From Nemania diffusa (Eukaryota > Ascomycota > Sordariomycetes > Xylariales > Xylariaceae): a stretch of DNA of 64,000 nt. Of the stretch, positions 1 to 11,294 are shown piece by piece. The stretch spans positions 186,001 to 250,000 of the forward strand of contig JBBPUQ010000004.1 of the NCBI GenBank assembly GCA_038501195.1. Reading direction: 5' to 3'. How positions within the stretch are numbered: position 1 is the first letter of the stretch; the number at the start of each line of letters is the position of its first letter. Position numbers and translations under genes: made by a program. The notes below the pieces were generated by a model. The model searched no databases. It saw only the letters and a list, made by a program, of their open reading frames with translations, and had not been told where the DNA came from.

Positions 1-2
1 TT

Positions 3-242
3 GATTCAGACATTAAGCCGTTCACATCTTATAACTTTATCACTCTGAGGCAACTCGCAAAAGCAATATGCCGGAAGACCCTATTAGAGCTTGAGAAAGG
101 AGCCGAGTGGGCTATGTGGCACATTCCTTTAAGCAAACAAGATCTTTCTAGCGACACGCGAGGACTCCCGCACATGTTCCCTAAGAAGGCACAGTTGCTT
201 GGACGCGAGAATGCAGATCCGTCTTTTGTTAGGATATTCTGA
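3..242 (+). CDS. 3' end of an unidentified gene, cut by the window edge
   Basis: A reading frame stays open from the first bases of the window to a TGA at 240-242, giving 79 codons. The encoded segment is protein-like: a basic and amphipathic stretch (ICRKTLLELEKGAEW) is followed by a polar tail ending in DPSFVRIF. No start codon is needed because the gene would begin outside the window, possibly in an earlier exon. I recognise no domain. It runs on the same strand as the acyltransferase-hydratase gene, whose ATG lies 260 bp downstream, so it could be its cluster neighbour. It could also be a chance open frame. Confidence 0.4.
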   Translation, partial: DSDIKPFTSYNFITLRQLAKAICRKTLLELEKGAEWAMWHIPLSKQDLSSDTRGLPHMFPKKAQLLGRENADPSFVRIF

Positions 243-365
243 CCTTAGCTCGCTACTAGATACGACCAAATACTGGAGGAGTAATGATTAGGGCGAATAA
301 TTTTATGAATAGTATCAGCTCCCCCATTGCGTAAGACATTGCATTTCTTTCGATAACGATCCGTT

Positions 366-372
366 TATAAAA
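366..372 (+). promoter_or_regulatory. Candidate TATA box upstream of the acyltransferase-hydratase gene
   Basis: TATAAAA lies 136 bp upstream of the ATG at 502, a plausible distance for a fungal core promoter with a leader of about 100 nt. The 259-bp gap between the upstream stop codon and this gene shows nothing else that I can name. Supported only by motif and position. Confidence 0.3.
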
Positions 373-501
373 TGGATGCTGTTCGATCAAACCCCAATAT
401 CATCTATTCATGCATGGCGAATGGAGAACGTCATGCTGTCAGTCCGTGTACGACCCTGATTGACTCTACATGCCAATCGCATATCGGTAGAGCACATAAC
501 C

Positions 502-2880
502 ATGGATAAGACAATCACGATCCCGTGTCCACCCTTTGACGTGCAGCTTTCGCACTGGGACAGACTCTTCCCACCCACGCACTCGAAGCGCATCTTATGC
601 TTCTCCCTCCCCAAAAAGCACAGCAGGGGCCGAATCATCAGCTATCTTCACACCGCTTTTTACCACACAGTCCAGCGTGTGCCTTTCCTCGCGGGCTCCA
701 TTGTCCCCTTTCCCCCAGACCAAGGAGGTCGGCCTTGGCTCCGCAACTTGGTTGCCGAGGGCGCTGCGCGTCTGATTATCAAAGACCTTTCCGCCGAGCT
801 TAGCTTTGACGAGCTGGAAAAAGCTAACTTTGCGCAGAACCTCCTTGACACCAACCAGCTGTGCCCGCTACCGAAGACGGCGTACATCCAGGACGAGCCG
901 GTCGACGTCTGCCAGTTCCAGGCCAATTTCATCAAAGGCGGCTTGCTGCTCGTCGTTTCCGTTATCCACATCGCCGCAGATGGTAGGGGTGTTACCGAGA
1001 TCATCAAGATTTTCGCAGAGCAGCTCCGCAAGGCTCAGTCCGCGGCTGCTACCGTAGAGCCTCTAGCTTCAGGAGATGCATGTGCATATCGCTCGGATCG
1101 CACCGCTCTGGTGTCCGGCCATGGCGCGCCTGGAGACATTGAGAACCACGTTGCCTGGACTTCATCTCCGACCAACTGGCATGGTCGGATAGCCGACGTC
1201 GCTAATTCATGCCGCACATACCGCATCACGCCCGAAGGCCTTGCGAAACTGAGACAGCTGATCGCTTCATCTTTCTCCGGCTCCAGAGATTGGGCCTCCA
1301 CGAACGATGCCATCTCAGCCTTCATCTGGCGCAGCGTCATGATGGCCCGTTATAAAGCGGGAATTCTTGCAACAGACGGCACAACCTCACTCGCTCAGCC
1401 GGTCGATTGCCGTGATCATCTTAGACTTCCCCAGCCCTACTTCGGCAACGCTGTCTACATGACTAAATCCTCGATCCTGCTCCAGGCGCTGGCAGACCCA
1501 GGGAGTGGCCTCGCAAACGCAGCCAGACTGGTCCGAGGTGCAATCAAAGACGTGACCGCAGAGAAGTTCCGTGACTTAGTTGGTTACGCCGAGAGGACGG
1601 AACGTGAGGTTCATACACGCATGAATATCCTCGAAGAGTTGCCGACTGGAGGGATTATCATGACCAGTCACTTCAAATTCGACCTTCACAGCGTCGACTT
1701 TGGTCCTGCTTTTTCTCGCAACGGCGATGGGCATATGAAAACCCTCCGCCTGCCCGCCGAAGGAACCATGGCGGGTGCCGTCATCGTCATGCCGAAGCTC
1801 GCCGACGGTAGTTGCGAGTTCATGGTGACTGAACAGGACAGCACGCTCGCGGCTCTGGAAAGCGATGGCTATTTCAAACAGTTCACGCATCGCGAACATC
1901 CAGCACCTGAGAATGATGTACAACAACCAAAACCAATGCTTATGCATACAGTGGATTTGAGATGCTGTGATGAGGGAGGGAAAATGCCCGCCATCAATGT
2001 GACCGAGATCTGCCCGACTCCTCTCATCGCCGGCGATACCACTACCGCCACGGGTAGAGAAACATTAACCGTACACGACGTCAAAGCAACACACATGGGA
2101 ATTATCAGGGTCATCCAACTCAACCGCCCCAAGGCCAAAAACGCAATCTCAACCCAGATGCTCAACGAGCTCGGCGACGAGATCCAGGATATAAACGGTA
2201 ACACTCCCAGCGACGAGATTAGAGCCCTAGTCTTAGCGAGTACCTCAGACGATGTTTTCAGCGCGGGCGCAGACCTGAAAGAGCGACGAACTATGACTGT
2301 GCCGGAAGTGAAGCGATTCTTGGGCTGTATGCGCGATGTGTTCGCCCGCCTGGAGGCGCTCCCGATCCCCACGATCGCGTGTGTCTCAGGCCACGCTCTT
2401 GGCGGTGGCCTTGAGCTCGCCCTCTGCTGCCACCTGCGCGTCTTCTCCAGTAACGCCACAGCCGCGCTGCCCGAGACCCGCCTCGGTATCATTCCTGGCG
2501 CTGGCGGGACTTACCGGCTGCCCAAGATCGTGGGCTCGGCGCTTGCGTGCGATCTCGTCCTCACAGGCCGCATAATCGGCGCTTCGGAGGCGTACGCGAG
2601 GGGACTGTGCACGCGATTTGTGTCCTGCGATTCGGACCCGGACTCGAGTGTGACCGCGGCGGCGGATAAGCGGGCTATGTGTCTTGACACTGGTATCGAG
2701 CTGGCGCGTGAGATCACGGCCGGGGGCCCGGTCGCGATCCGCATGGCCATCGGGGCTCTGTCTTGCTCGTCTGAGATCGTTGAGAATGCTTCGTACGAGG
2801 TACTTCTTGGGACACGAGACCGTGATGAAGCTGTGTTGGCCTTTGCGGAGAAGAGGTCGCCCGTGTTCACTGGTCAGTAG
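502..2880 (+). CDS. BAHD/trichothecene-type acyltransferase fused to an enoyl-CoA hydratase
   Basis: One intronless frame encodes 792 residues. The frame opens further upstream at a TTG, but the first ATG (502) sits in a good context (ACCATGG) and starts exactly where this acyltransferase family starts. Residues 1 to about 470 are a BAHD-like acyltransferase (CoA-dependent O- or N-acylation): the HxxxD motif is H156-IAA-D160, and D399-FGPA stands for the structural DFGWG motif. Residues about 530-792 are a crotonase-fold enoyl-CoA hydratase of the AUH (methylglutaconyl-CoA hydratase) type: the oxyanion-hole stretch GHALGGGLELAL carries Glu638, and Glu658 lies in LPETRLG, matching the two catalytic glutamates and their 20-residue spacing in the family. 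The linker (about 470-530) is polar and low in homology. There is no stop codon or obvious intron between the halves, and no C-terminal SKL-like peroxisomal signal. Inference: the hydratase shapes the acyl-CoA that the acyltransferase loads onto a metabolite. An unseen intron in the linker is the main alternative. Confidence 0.85.
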   Translation: MDKTITIPCPPFDVQLSHWDRLFPPTHSKRILCFSLPKKHSRGRIISYLHTAFYHTVQRVPFLAGSIVPFPPDQGGRPWLRNLVAEGAARLIIKDLSAELSFDELEKANFAQNLLDTNQLCPLPKTAYIQDEPVDVCQFQANFIKGGLLLVVSVIHIAADGRGVTEIIKIFAEQLRKAQSAAATVEPLASGDACAYRSDRTALVSGHGAPGDIENHVAWTSSPTNWHGRIADVANSCRTYRITPEGLAKLRQLIASSFSGSRDWASTNDAISAFIWRSVMMARYKAGILATDGTTSLAQPVDCRDHLRLPQPYFGNAVYMTKSSILLQALADPGSGLANAARLVRGAIKDVTAEKFRDLVGYAERTEREVHTRMNILEELPTGGIIMTSHFKFDLHSVDFGPAFSRNGDGHMKTLRLPAEGTMAGAVIVMPKLADGSCEFMVTEQDSTLAALESDGYFKQFTHREHPAPENDVQQPKPMLMHTVDLRCCDEGGKMPAINVTEICPTPLIAGDTTTATGRETLTVHDVKATHMGIIRVIQLNRPKAKNAISTQMLNELGDEIQDINGNTPSDEIRALVLASTSDDVFSAGADLKERRTMTVPEVKRFLGCMRDVFARLEALPIPTIACVSGHALGGGLELALCCHLRVFSSNATAALPETRLGIIPGAGGTYRLPKIVGSALACDLVLTGRIIGASEAYARGLCTRFVSCDSDPDSSVTAAADKRAMCLDTGIELAREITAGGPVAIRMAIGALSCSSEIVENASYEVLLGTRDRDEAVLAFAEKRSPVFTGQ

Positions 2881-2961
2881 GTTGTGTCGAGGTTGTCACG
2901 GGTCTGAGATGATCCCTACTAGAAAGATCGGGTCAACCATAGTCTAAATGATCCCTGTGTA

Positions 2962-3123
2962 CCCACTCGGCTAGGTGACTTAAAAGTGGAGTAACGGGGT
3001 TTCTTGCATATGCTAGATATACCAATAAAATGCTTTCCCGAGCTTAGTATTAATGTCTGATTGGATGTATCTGCTTATGTAAAAACCTCTGTTATTCCAT
3101 TTTAAGTCACCTAGCCGAGTGGG
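2962..3123. mobile_element. MITE-like element with 43-bp terminal inverted repeats
   Basis: The first 24 bases (2962-2985, CCCACTCGGCTAGGTGACTT then AAAA) recur perfectly inverted at 3100-3123, and the match continues imperfectly to about 43 bp (to about 3004 and from about 3081). Past the perfect part, the arms differ by one 1-bp gap each way and by substitutions that are mostly C/T or G/A, as RIP would cause. The 76-bp centre has no coding capacity. A clean target duplication is not visible: TA precedes the left arm, while the right arm is followed by CGCT and then TA. It lies 81 bp past the hydratase stop codon and just outside the A/T block. The superfamily is unknown. Confidence 0.75.
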
Positions 3124-3180
3124 CGCTTACATAGTAAAGGGATACCTTTCCTTTGTGCTTTCTACAGCACATCACAGGGC

Positions 3181-3265
3181 ATACCGGTTGTAGTATAGTT
3201 GGTAGTACTGGTATTGAGGGGAGCGTAAGTTTAAATAAGCTTGCTTTTGAAACAAAGCCGATGCT
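3181..3265 (+). other. tRNA-like sequence, possible head of a SINE
   Basis: TAGTATAGTTGG at 3193-3204 fits the RNA polymerase III A-box consensus TRGYNNARNNGG. About 25 bp on, GTTTAAATA (3229-3237) looks like a B box (GTTCAAATC) with a C-to-T change. No full cloverleaf can be folded with confidence, so this is not called a tRNA gene. It sits exactly at the left edge of the A/T block and runs into a sequence repeated 397 bp away, which suits a tRNA-derived SINE better than a functional tRNA. Confidence 0.35.
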
Positions 3266-3332
3266 AGCTTGTAGCTGCTAAATTATAGTTAATCTAAAAT
3301 TAAAAAAAAATATATTATAAACATTAAATTTA
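3226..3332 (+). repeat. Direct repeat, copy 1 (lightly RIP-mutated)
   Basis: This stretch still contains ordinary sequence such as GCCGATGCTAGCTTGTAGCT. It aligns base for base with 3623-3730, where almost every difference is G to A or C to T. The pair therefore shows the same sequence before and after heavy mutation. Confidence 0.75.
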
Positions 3333-6300
3333 TAATAATATAGTTTTAAAAATAAATTTATAAATATTTTATTAATTAGCTATATAAATTAAATAAAAAA
3401 AATAAAATAAAATAAAACAAAAAAAATAATATAAATAATAATAAATAAAAAAATAAATAAAATAAATTTATAATATATTTAAATTAAATATATTTAATAA
3501 TATAATATTATAAAAAAAAATTATATAATAAATTTTTAAATTTTATAAAATTATTTATTTATAATATATTATAAAATATATTAATTATAATATAGTTAAT
3601 AATATTAATATTAAAAAAAATATAAATTTAAATAAGTTTATTTTTAAAACAAAATTAATATTAATTTATAATTATTAAATTATAATTAATTTAAAACTAA
3701 AAAAAAATATATTATAAATATTAAATTTATAAATATTTATATTTATATTTAAATAATATTATTTAATTAATTAAAATTAATTATTAAATTAGTTTTATTT
3801 TTTATAAATTAATTTAAAAAATAAGTTTTATTTTTTATTAAAAAATATTGTAATTTAATAAAAATAAGTTTATATTAAAATTTTTATAAATATATAAAAA
3901 AAAGTTTTAAATTTTTAAATTTTTTTTTTTTTTTATATATAATATATATATAAATTAAATTTAAATTATTAATTAAATATAATAGCTTTTTTTTATAAAT
4001 TAATATTTATTTATATATATTATTATTAATATATTAAAATAAATTATTTTTTTTAAAAAAAAACTAATTAATTTTTATTTAATTTTTTTATATAATAAAA
4101 ATAAAATAATAATATAATAAATTTATATTAAATTTAATATTAATAATTTTTTATAAATTAAAATATTTATTTATTATATTTATTATTTTTGTTATATTAT
4201 TAAAATAAATTGTTATAAAAATAAATTAAATTTATTATTAATATAATTAAAATTTAAATATTTTTTATATTTATAATATTAAATTTTTTTTTATTAAATA
4301 TATTTATTATATTATTATTTATAAAAATAATTATATTAATAATTATATTTTAATATATAATTTATTTTTTTTTAAATTAAATTTTTTTTTAATTAAATAT
4401 AAATTAATATAGCTAATAATAAAATTAAAAAAGTTTAAAAATTATTTATTATTATTTATAAAAAAACTTATTTATATTATATTAATAAAAAAGTTTAAAA
4501 ATTTTTTAAAAATATTAAAAATAAATAAATTATATATTAAAACTATTTTAAATTTAATATTAATTAAATTAGTTTTTTTATATAAAACAATAAAATAAAT
4601 TAAAAATTAAAATATTATTATTATTATTATTATTAAAAAAATATAAAAAGTTTAAATAAAAAAGCTTTAAATTTAAATATAATTAAATTTAATAATATTA
4701 ATATTATTTAAAATTTATATTAAATTTATAAAAATAATAATTAATAAATATTTAAAATAATAAAAATAAATATAAAAATAAATATTTTTAAAACTAATTA
4801 AAATAAAATAAATTTATTAATAATTAAATATATATTAATTTAAAAAAAAATTTAATTTAAATTAAATTTTAGTAAATTTAAATTAAATTTTTTAATTTTT
4901 AAAATATTTTTTAATTTTTTTTTTTAATTTTTTTTAATTTTATTTAAAAATATATATAAAATAATTTATTTAAAAAAAATAAATTAATAAAATAAAAAAA
5001 AATAAAAAATATAATTAAATATTATAATAATAATTTATATTAAAATTATAATAAATTTAATTTATATTTTTAATTTAATTATTAATTTTATAATTAATAT
5101 AATTAATTAAATATTAAAAGTTATTTTAAAAATAAAATATTTATTAATTTAAAGTTTTTTATTTATAAAAATTTTATAATATTATTTATTATATTAAATA
5201 TTTAATAATTAAAAAATTTAATATTATTTTTATTTATATTTATATTATAAATATATTATATTATATTTTAATGAAAACTATAATTTAAATATAATAAATA
5301 TTTTATTAAAATTTATTAAATTTTAAATATTAAAAATATTTTATATATAAATTAAAATAATAATAAAAAAATATAAATATAATAAAGCTTTTTTAATTAA
5401 TTTAATAATTTATTTATATATATTATAAAATAAAAAAAATTATTAATTATTTTAAAAATAATATTAATATTAAAATAGTTTTTATTTATTTTTATATTAT
5501 AAAATAATATTTAAAAATATTTTTTAAACTTTATTAATTAAATAAATAATTTTATTAATTTTAATATATTTTATTTATAAAAATTAAATATTTTATTATT
5601 TATATAAATAATTTTATTTAAATATAAAAATTTATATTAAATTATTATAAATATATTATATAAATATTTATTAAATAATATTTTAAATAAAATAAAATTA
5701 ATTAATAATTAATTTAAAATTAATATTTTAAATTAAATATTTTTAAAATAAAAAAATAAATAAATAGTTTTTTATATTAATTTATAAATATAAAAGCTTT
5801 TAAAAATTATTAAATTAAAATAAAAATTAATATAAATTTAATATAATATAAATATATATAAATTAAATATTATTTTTTATATTATTTTTTAAAATAAATT
5901 AAAATTTTTAATATAAATATAAAAAGTTAAATTAACTTTTAATATAAATTAAAAAAATTAATTATAAAAATTATATTAATTTTTATATATATTAACTATT
6001 ATATTATAATTTTTATAAATTAAATTTATTAAATTTATATATAATAAATTTATATAATTATTATTATAATAAAAATTATATTTTAATAATTTAGTTAAAA
6101 AATATAAAGTGAATTTATTTTTAATAAAAATTATTAATTAAAACAAAAGTTAATAATTATAATAAAATTAATATATAATAAAATATTTATTAAAATATTA
6201 TTATAAAAAATTATTTAATAAATTTAAAAATAAATATTATAATTTATTATTAAAATAAATATTTTATAAAATAAAATTAAAAAAAATTTTTTTTTTATAA

Positions 6301-7419
6301 AAATATTTTTAAATTTTATTTAAATAATTATATTATTAATATAAATAATTATTAAATTTAATATTTATATTTTATATTATATATAAAATATAATTTTAAT
6401 TATTATTATTTTAATTATATTAATATATAATAAAAACTTTTTAAAAAGTTATAACTAGTTATAAATTTGTTATTTTATAATAAAAAATTAAAAATATTAA
6501 TAATTTAAAACTAAATTATTTTTATATTAAAATTTATTAATATTTATATTTAAAATATTTATAAATAAATAAAAAATTAAATAATTAAATATATTTAAAA
6601 TAAAAATTTTATTATTATTTTAAATTAAGTTTTATATTTATAAACAAAAATTATAACAATTTTATATTAAAAATAAAAAATATAGTTTAAAAGTTATATA
6701 AAAATAAATAATTTAATAAAATTATTAAAAAATAAAATAAAAAATAATTTAAAATATTTTTAATTTTATAATAAAAGAAATATAGTTTTTAAAATATATT
6801 TTTTATTAAATAAATAGTTTTAATAATTTTAACATTTAATAATTTAATATATATTATTATTATATTAATTTTAATTTTTAAAATTTTAATATAAATATTT
6901 TTGCTATTATTTTTAATATTTAAAATAAAGTTTAATATTTTTAATAATTAATTATATTTTATATATATTAATAAAATATTTTAAATTTAAAGTAATAAAA
7001 TTATAAAAATAAAATTATTTAAATAATAAATTAAATTAATAAATAATATAAAAGCTTTAAATATTTAATATAATTTTTTTATAAATAAATTAAATAAAAA
7101 AAAAGTTATATAAAAATTAAAAAATAAATAATTTTTATAAAAAAATTAAAATTTTTATTTAAATTTAAATAATTATTAATATATAAATATTATAAAAATA
7201 AATTAAAAAATATTTTTTAAGTTTTTTTTAATAAAATATATTTTTTTATTAAATATATAAATTATAATAGATATATATTAAATAATTAAATATTATAATA
7301 TTATATAATTAAATAAAATATAATTATTAATTAATTTAATTTTTAAAAATACAAAATAATATATTTTTTATTAATTTTTATTTAATTTAAATATTAATTT
7401 AAAAAAAAAATAAAAAAAG
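3333..7419. other. Left part of the A/T block, unresolved
   Basis: Four kilobases of A/T sequence left of the nested elements. Apart from the repeat copy at 3623-3730 I could not match it to another part of the window, and I see no gene or residual island. It is probably one or more further transposons whose partners lie elsewhere in the genome. Confidence 0.6.
3623..3730 (+). repeat. Direct repeat, copy 2 (heavily RIP-mutated)
   Basis: This is the mutated partner of 3226-3332, at an offset of 397 bp. For example, GCTTGCTTTTGAAACAAAGC in copy 1 reads GTTTATTTTTAAAACAAAAT here. Confidence 0.75.
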
Positions 7420-7424
7420 CTTAT

Positions 7425-7681
7425 TATAATAATTTATATAAACTATTAACTTTTATATTTATTTTATTAATTATAAATTAAAACTTATATATTTTGTTAT
7501 AATATAATTTTATAATTTTTATTAATTTGTTAAAACTATAATTTTTAAAATAATTTATTTTATAAAATTTATTTTATAAAATTTACTTTAAAAAAACTTA
7601 AGCTAAATTTTATAATTTTATTTATAATTTTATTTATAGTTTTATATATTTATATATTTTATATAACTTATATATATAATT

Positions 7682-7714
<33 letters not shown>

Positions 7715-7767
7715 TTTTAGTTAATAAAATTAATAAATTAGCTTTTATATTTTTTACAATTGTAATA
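7425..7767 (+). repeat. Left LTR of alpha copy A
   Basis: 343 bp, beginning TATAATAATT and ending ACAATTGTAATA. TA at each end probably replaces the canonical TG and CA after C/T mutation. The same sequence occurs at 33589-33932 (direct) and at 13485-13827 and 24989-25327 (inverted). Confidence 0.85.
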
Positions 7768-10700
7768 TTATTTTAAAATCGTTTTTTATTTATTAATAAA
7801 TATTTAATTTAAATATACAATTATTATTTATTTTATATAATTTATATATAATAAATAAATTATTTTAATTATATATTTAAAATAAAACTATTAATATAAT
7901 ATATTATTTATATTTTTAAAAAAAATATTATTATTTAAAAATTTAAAATTAAACTTAAAAGTTAATTAAGTTTATTTAATTAATCGACTATAATTTTAAT
8001 TATAATTTTAATTATTATTTTGTTTATTATTTTATTATTTATAAAATTTATTAATAATAAAAATAAATTTTATAAATTAATTTTATATTAATAATTTAAA
8101 ATAATAAATTAAAATAACAGTAATAACTTTAAATAAAAAAAAAAATTTATTATTAAATAAAATATAATTACTATATAAAAAATTTAAATTGACTTTTTTT
8201 GTTAATAAATAATTATATTATAAAAATAACTTAATTTAATTGTATTTTTTAAATATAAATATAAAAATAATATTTTTAAAAAAGTTTGAAATATTATTTT
8301 TTAATTTTATAATATAACTATGTAGTTTATATTTAAAAAACTTTTAATTAAATTTAATAATTAATATATTATTTATTAAAATAAAACTAAAGTAAAAATT
8401 AAATATTTTAAAAAATTTATTAATAATAAAAACAAGTTTAATATTTAAATTTGTAAATTTATTAATAAATTTAAAAAAAATAAAACTATTTTTTATAATA
8501 AAAAAAAATAAATATATTATTTGTTGTTTTAATTTAAAAAGTTTATTTTATAATTAATAAAAATTTATTATTAATTTATTATTTAATTATTTAATAATAT
8601 AATTAAAATAATTTAAATATTAACTATTATTTATTATAACTTAAATTAAATTATAATAGTTTAATAAATTTTTATTAAATATTATTATAAATTTTTTAAA
8701 TAAATAAATATTTATTAATTTATTTTTTATTTTAATAGTTTTATTTAAAAAGTAAAAATATTTAAATTAAAATAAATTTAATTTTTATAAAAATATTTAA
8801 ATATTAATTTTAATAGCAAAATTTTTAAAACTAATATTAATTTAAGCTTTATATATAAAATCTTTTATAATAAAATTATTAAAACTATTTATAATTATTA
8901 ATAATTATTTAAATAAAATTAAAAAAATTAAATTTTAAATATAACTAATTTTAAAAAAAGCTTTTATTTTAATAATAAATTTAATAAAATTAAAAAAAAA
9001 ACTAAGTTTTTTTAAAATAATAAATATAAAAAATTAATTAATAATTAAAAAAAAATATATTAAAATAATAATATTTATTTTAGTTATAAAAAAAAAATAT
9101 ATATAATTAAAAAATATTTTAAAAATAATAATATATTAATTATTTAAAAAATAAAAAATTATAATAAATTAAAATTTAATAAATTTTTTAGTTTTAAAAA
9201 TTTAAAAAATAAATAAAATTAATAAAAGTTTTTATATAAGTTTAAATATTTATTATAATTAATTTAAATAATTTAAATAATTAATTAAGCTTTTTTTGAA
9301 TTATATAAATATAAATTAATAAAATTAATATTATAATAATTATTTTATATAATATTAAAATTTAAATTAATTTATTAATTAATTAATAATTAATTTAAAA
9401 AATTAAATATTAATTTAAAGTTAAAATTATTAAATTATAAAAACTAATATTATTAATTAATTATTATAATAAAATAATTAATAAAATAAACTAAATATTA
9501 AAAATTATTTTAAAAATAAATAAATATTGTTTTTTTAATTAAAAGTTTAAAATTATTAATATTAATTATTAAATAATAATTAATTTATATTAATTATTAA
9601 AATAAAATATTTTAATAAATTATTAATATAAATAATTTATATAATTTAATAATATTTTTATTTTTATATAATTTTTTTTTATAATTATTATTTTGTTAAA
9701 AATTAAAACTAAAAAAATTATCAACTTAAAAATTTAATAAAATATAAATTAATATAATAAAATAATTAAAAAATAATATTATATTTTATAATAAAATAAA
9801 ATAAATTTTAAATATTGCTATAAAATATTATAAAATAATATATTAATTAATAATATAATTTAAAACTTTAAAATTTAAATTATTAATATAAAAGTTATTG
9901 TTTAATTAAAACAAAACTATATAAATAATTTAAATTAAATTTATTAAAAAAAGCTTAATATATTTAATAAATTAATTTTAATTTAATATATTATAAAAAT
10001 ATTTAATATTAATTAAATAATTAATATTAATATTTTATATAAAAAATAATAAAAAACTTTTAATAATAAATTAATATTATTTTTATTTAATAAAAATTTT
10101 AAATATATTAAACTAATAAAATAATTAATATTTAAAAAATTAATTTATTTAAAAAGATTTTTTTTTAAAATTTAATTAATTAAAATATTATTATTTTAAT
10201 TTAGCTATAATATAGTTTTAAAATTTAATAATAAATTTAAAAATAATAGTTTTTTATAATATTATATATTAGTTTAATATATTTTTTTTAAAAATAAAAA
10301 AATAAAAAAACTATTAAAATTAAAATTTATTAAATTAAATATAAATTTAAATATAATATTTATTTTATTTATATTTAAATTTTATTTAATTAATAAAAAA
10401 TTTTATATTAATTTTTAATAAAAAAACTAGTTTTTAAAAAATTAAATTATTTAAACTTTTAATTTTAAAAATATATTATTTAATTATTATAAATTTAAAA
10501 TATATTTAAACTTTAATATTATTAAAGTTTTTAATTAATTATTATTAATAATTAAATTTTATTTTTTAATTATTTTTTTAATTAAATTAAAAACTTTTTA
10601 TTAAATAATTTTATTGTTTAATTTAAAAATAAAACTTATATAATAATAAAATTTTATTAATATTTAATTTTATAATTTATTTAATTAATTTATTAATATA

Positions 10701-11036
10701 TATATTAAGAATATTTTAATTTATTTTAATAAAATTTTAAAATATTAAAAATAATATAAAAAAATAATATATTATTTATATAAAGCTAACTTTTAAAAAA
10801 ATATTTATAAATTTTATTTTAAAATTATTATAATTAATTATTTAAATATAATTTTAAAAACTAATTAAAATATTAAAATAAATTTAAAAATTTTAAAGCT
10901 ATAATATTGATTTAATTATTTTTAAAATTTTATAACTTTATAAAAATATTTATTTATTATATTAATAATATTTTTAAATTATTTATATAATTATTAAAAA
11001 AAAACTATAAATAAAAATTAAAATTAAAATAGTAAA

Positions 11037-11108
11037 TATTATATATTAATATTTATAAAAAATAAAACTATTAATTAAATAATTTAATTATATATTAAAA
11101 TTTAAATA

Positions 11109-11144
<36 letters not shown>

Positions 11145-11294
11145 AGTTAATATAAAGTAATAAAAATAAATAATATATAATTTATTTAAAATAATAAACT
11201 TTAGTAATAAATAAATTTTATAAAAAAAATAAAAAAATTGCAATATATAAATAAAATAATTATATAGTTTATATTAGTTATTATATTATAATTA
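11037..11294. repeat. Left LTR of element beta
   Basis: It starts TATTATATATTAATATTTAT and pairs with 31200-31449. It contains a 30-base or longer run of A (about 11113-11141) that is shorter and interrupted in the other copy. Confidence 0.82.

Noticed and set aside
1869..2492. A 207-codon frame on the minus strand.
   Set aside because: It lies antisense to the hydratase domain, has no recognisable protein features and follows the codon pattern of the sense gene.
502..2880. Two adjacent genes, an acyltransferase and a hydratase.
   Set aside because: One frame runs through with no stop codon, the spacer is only about 60 residues, and there is no room for a promoter. Transcript data could still change this.
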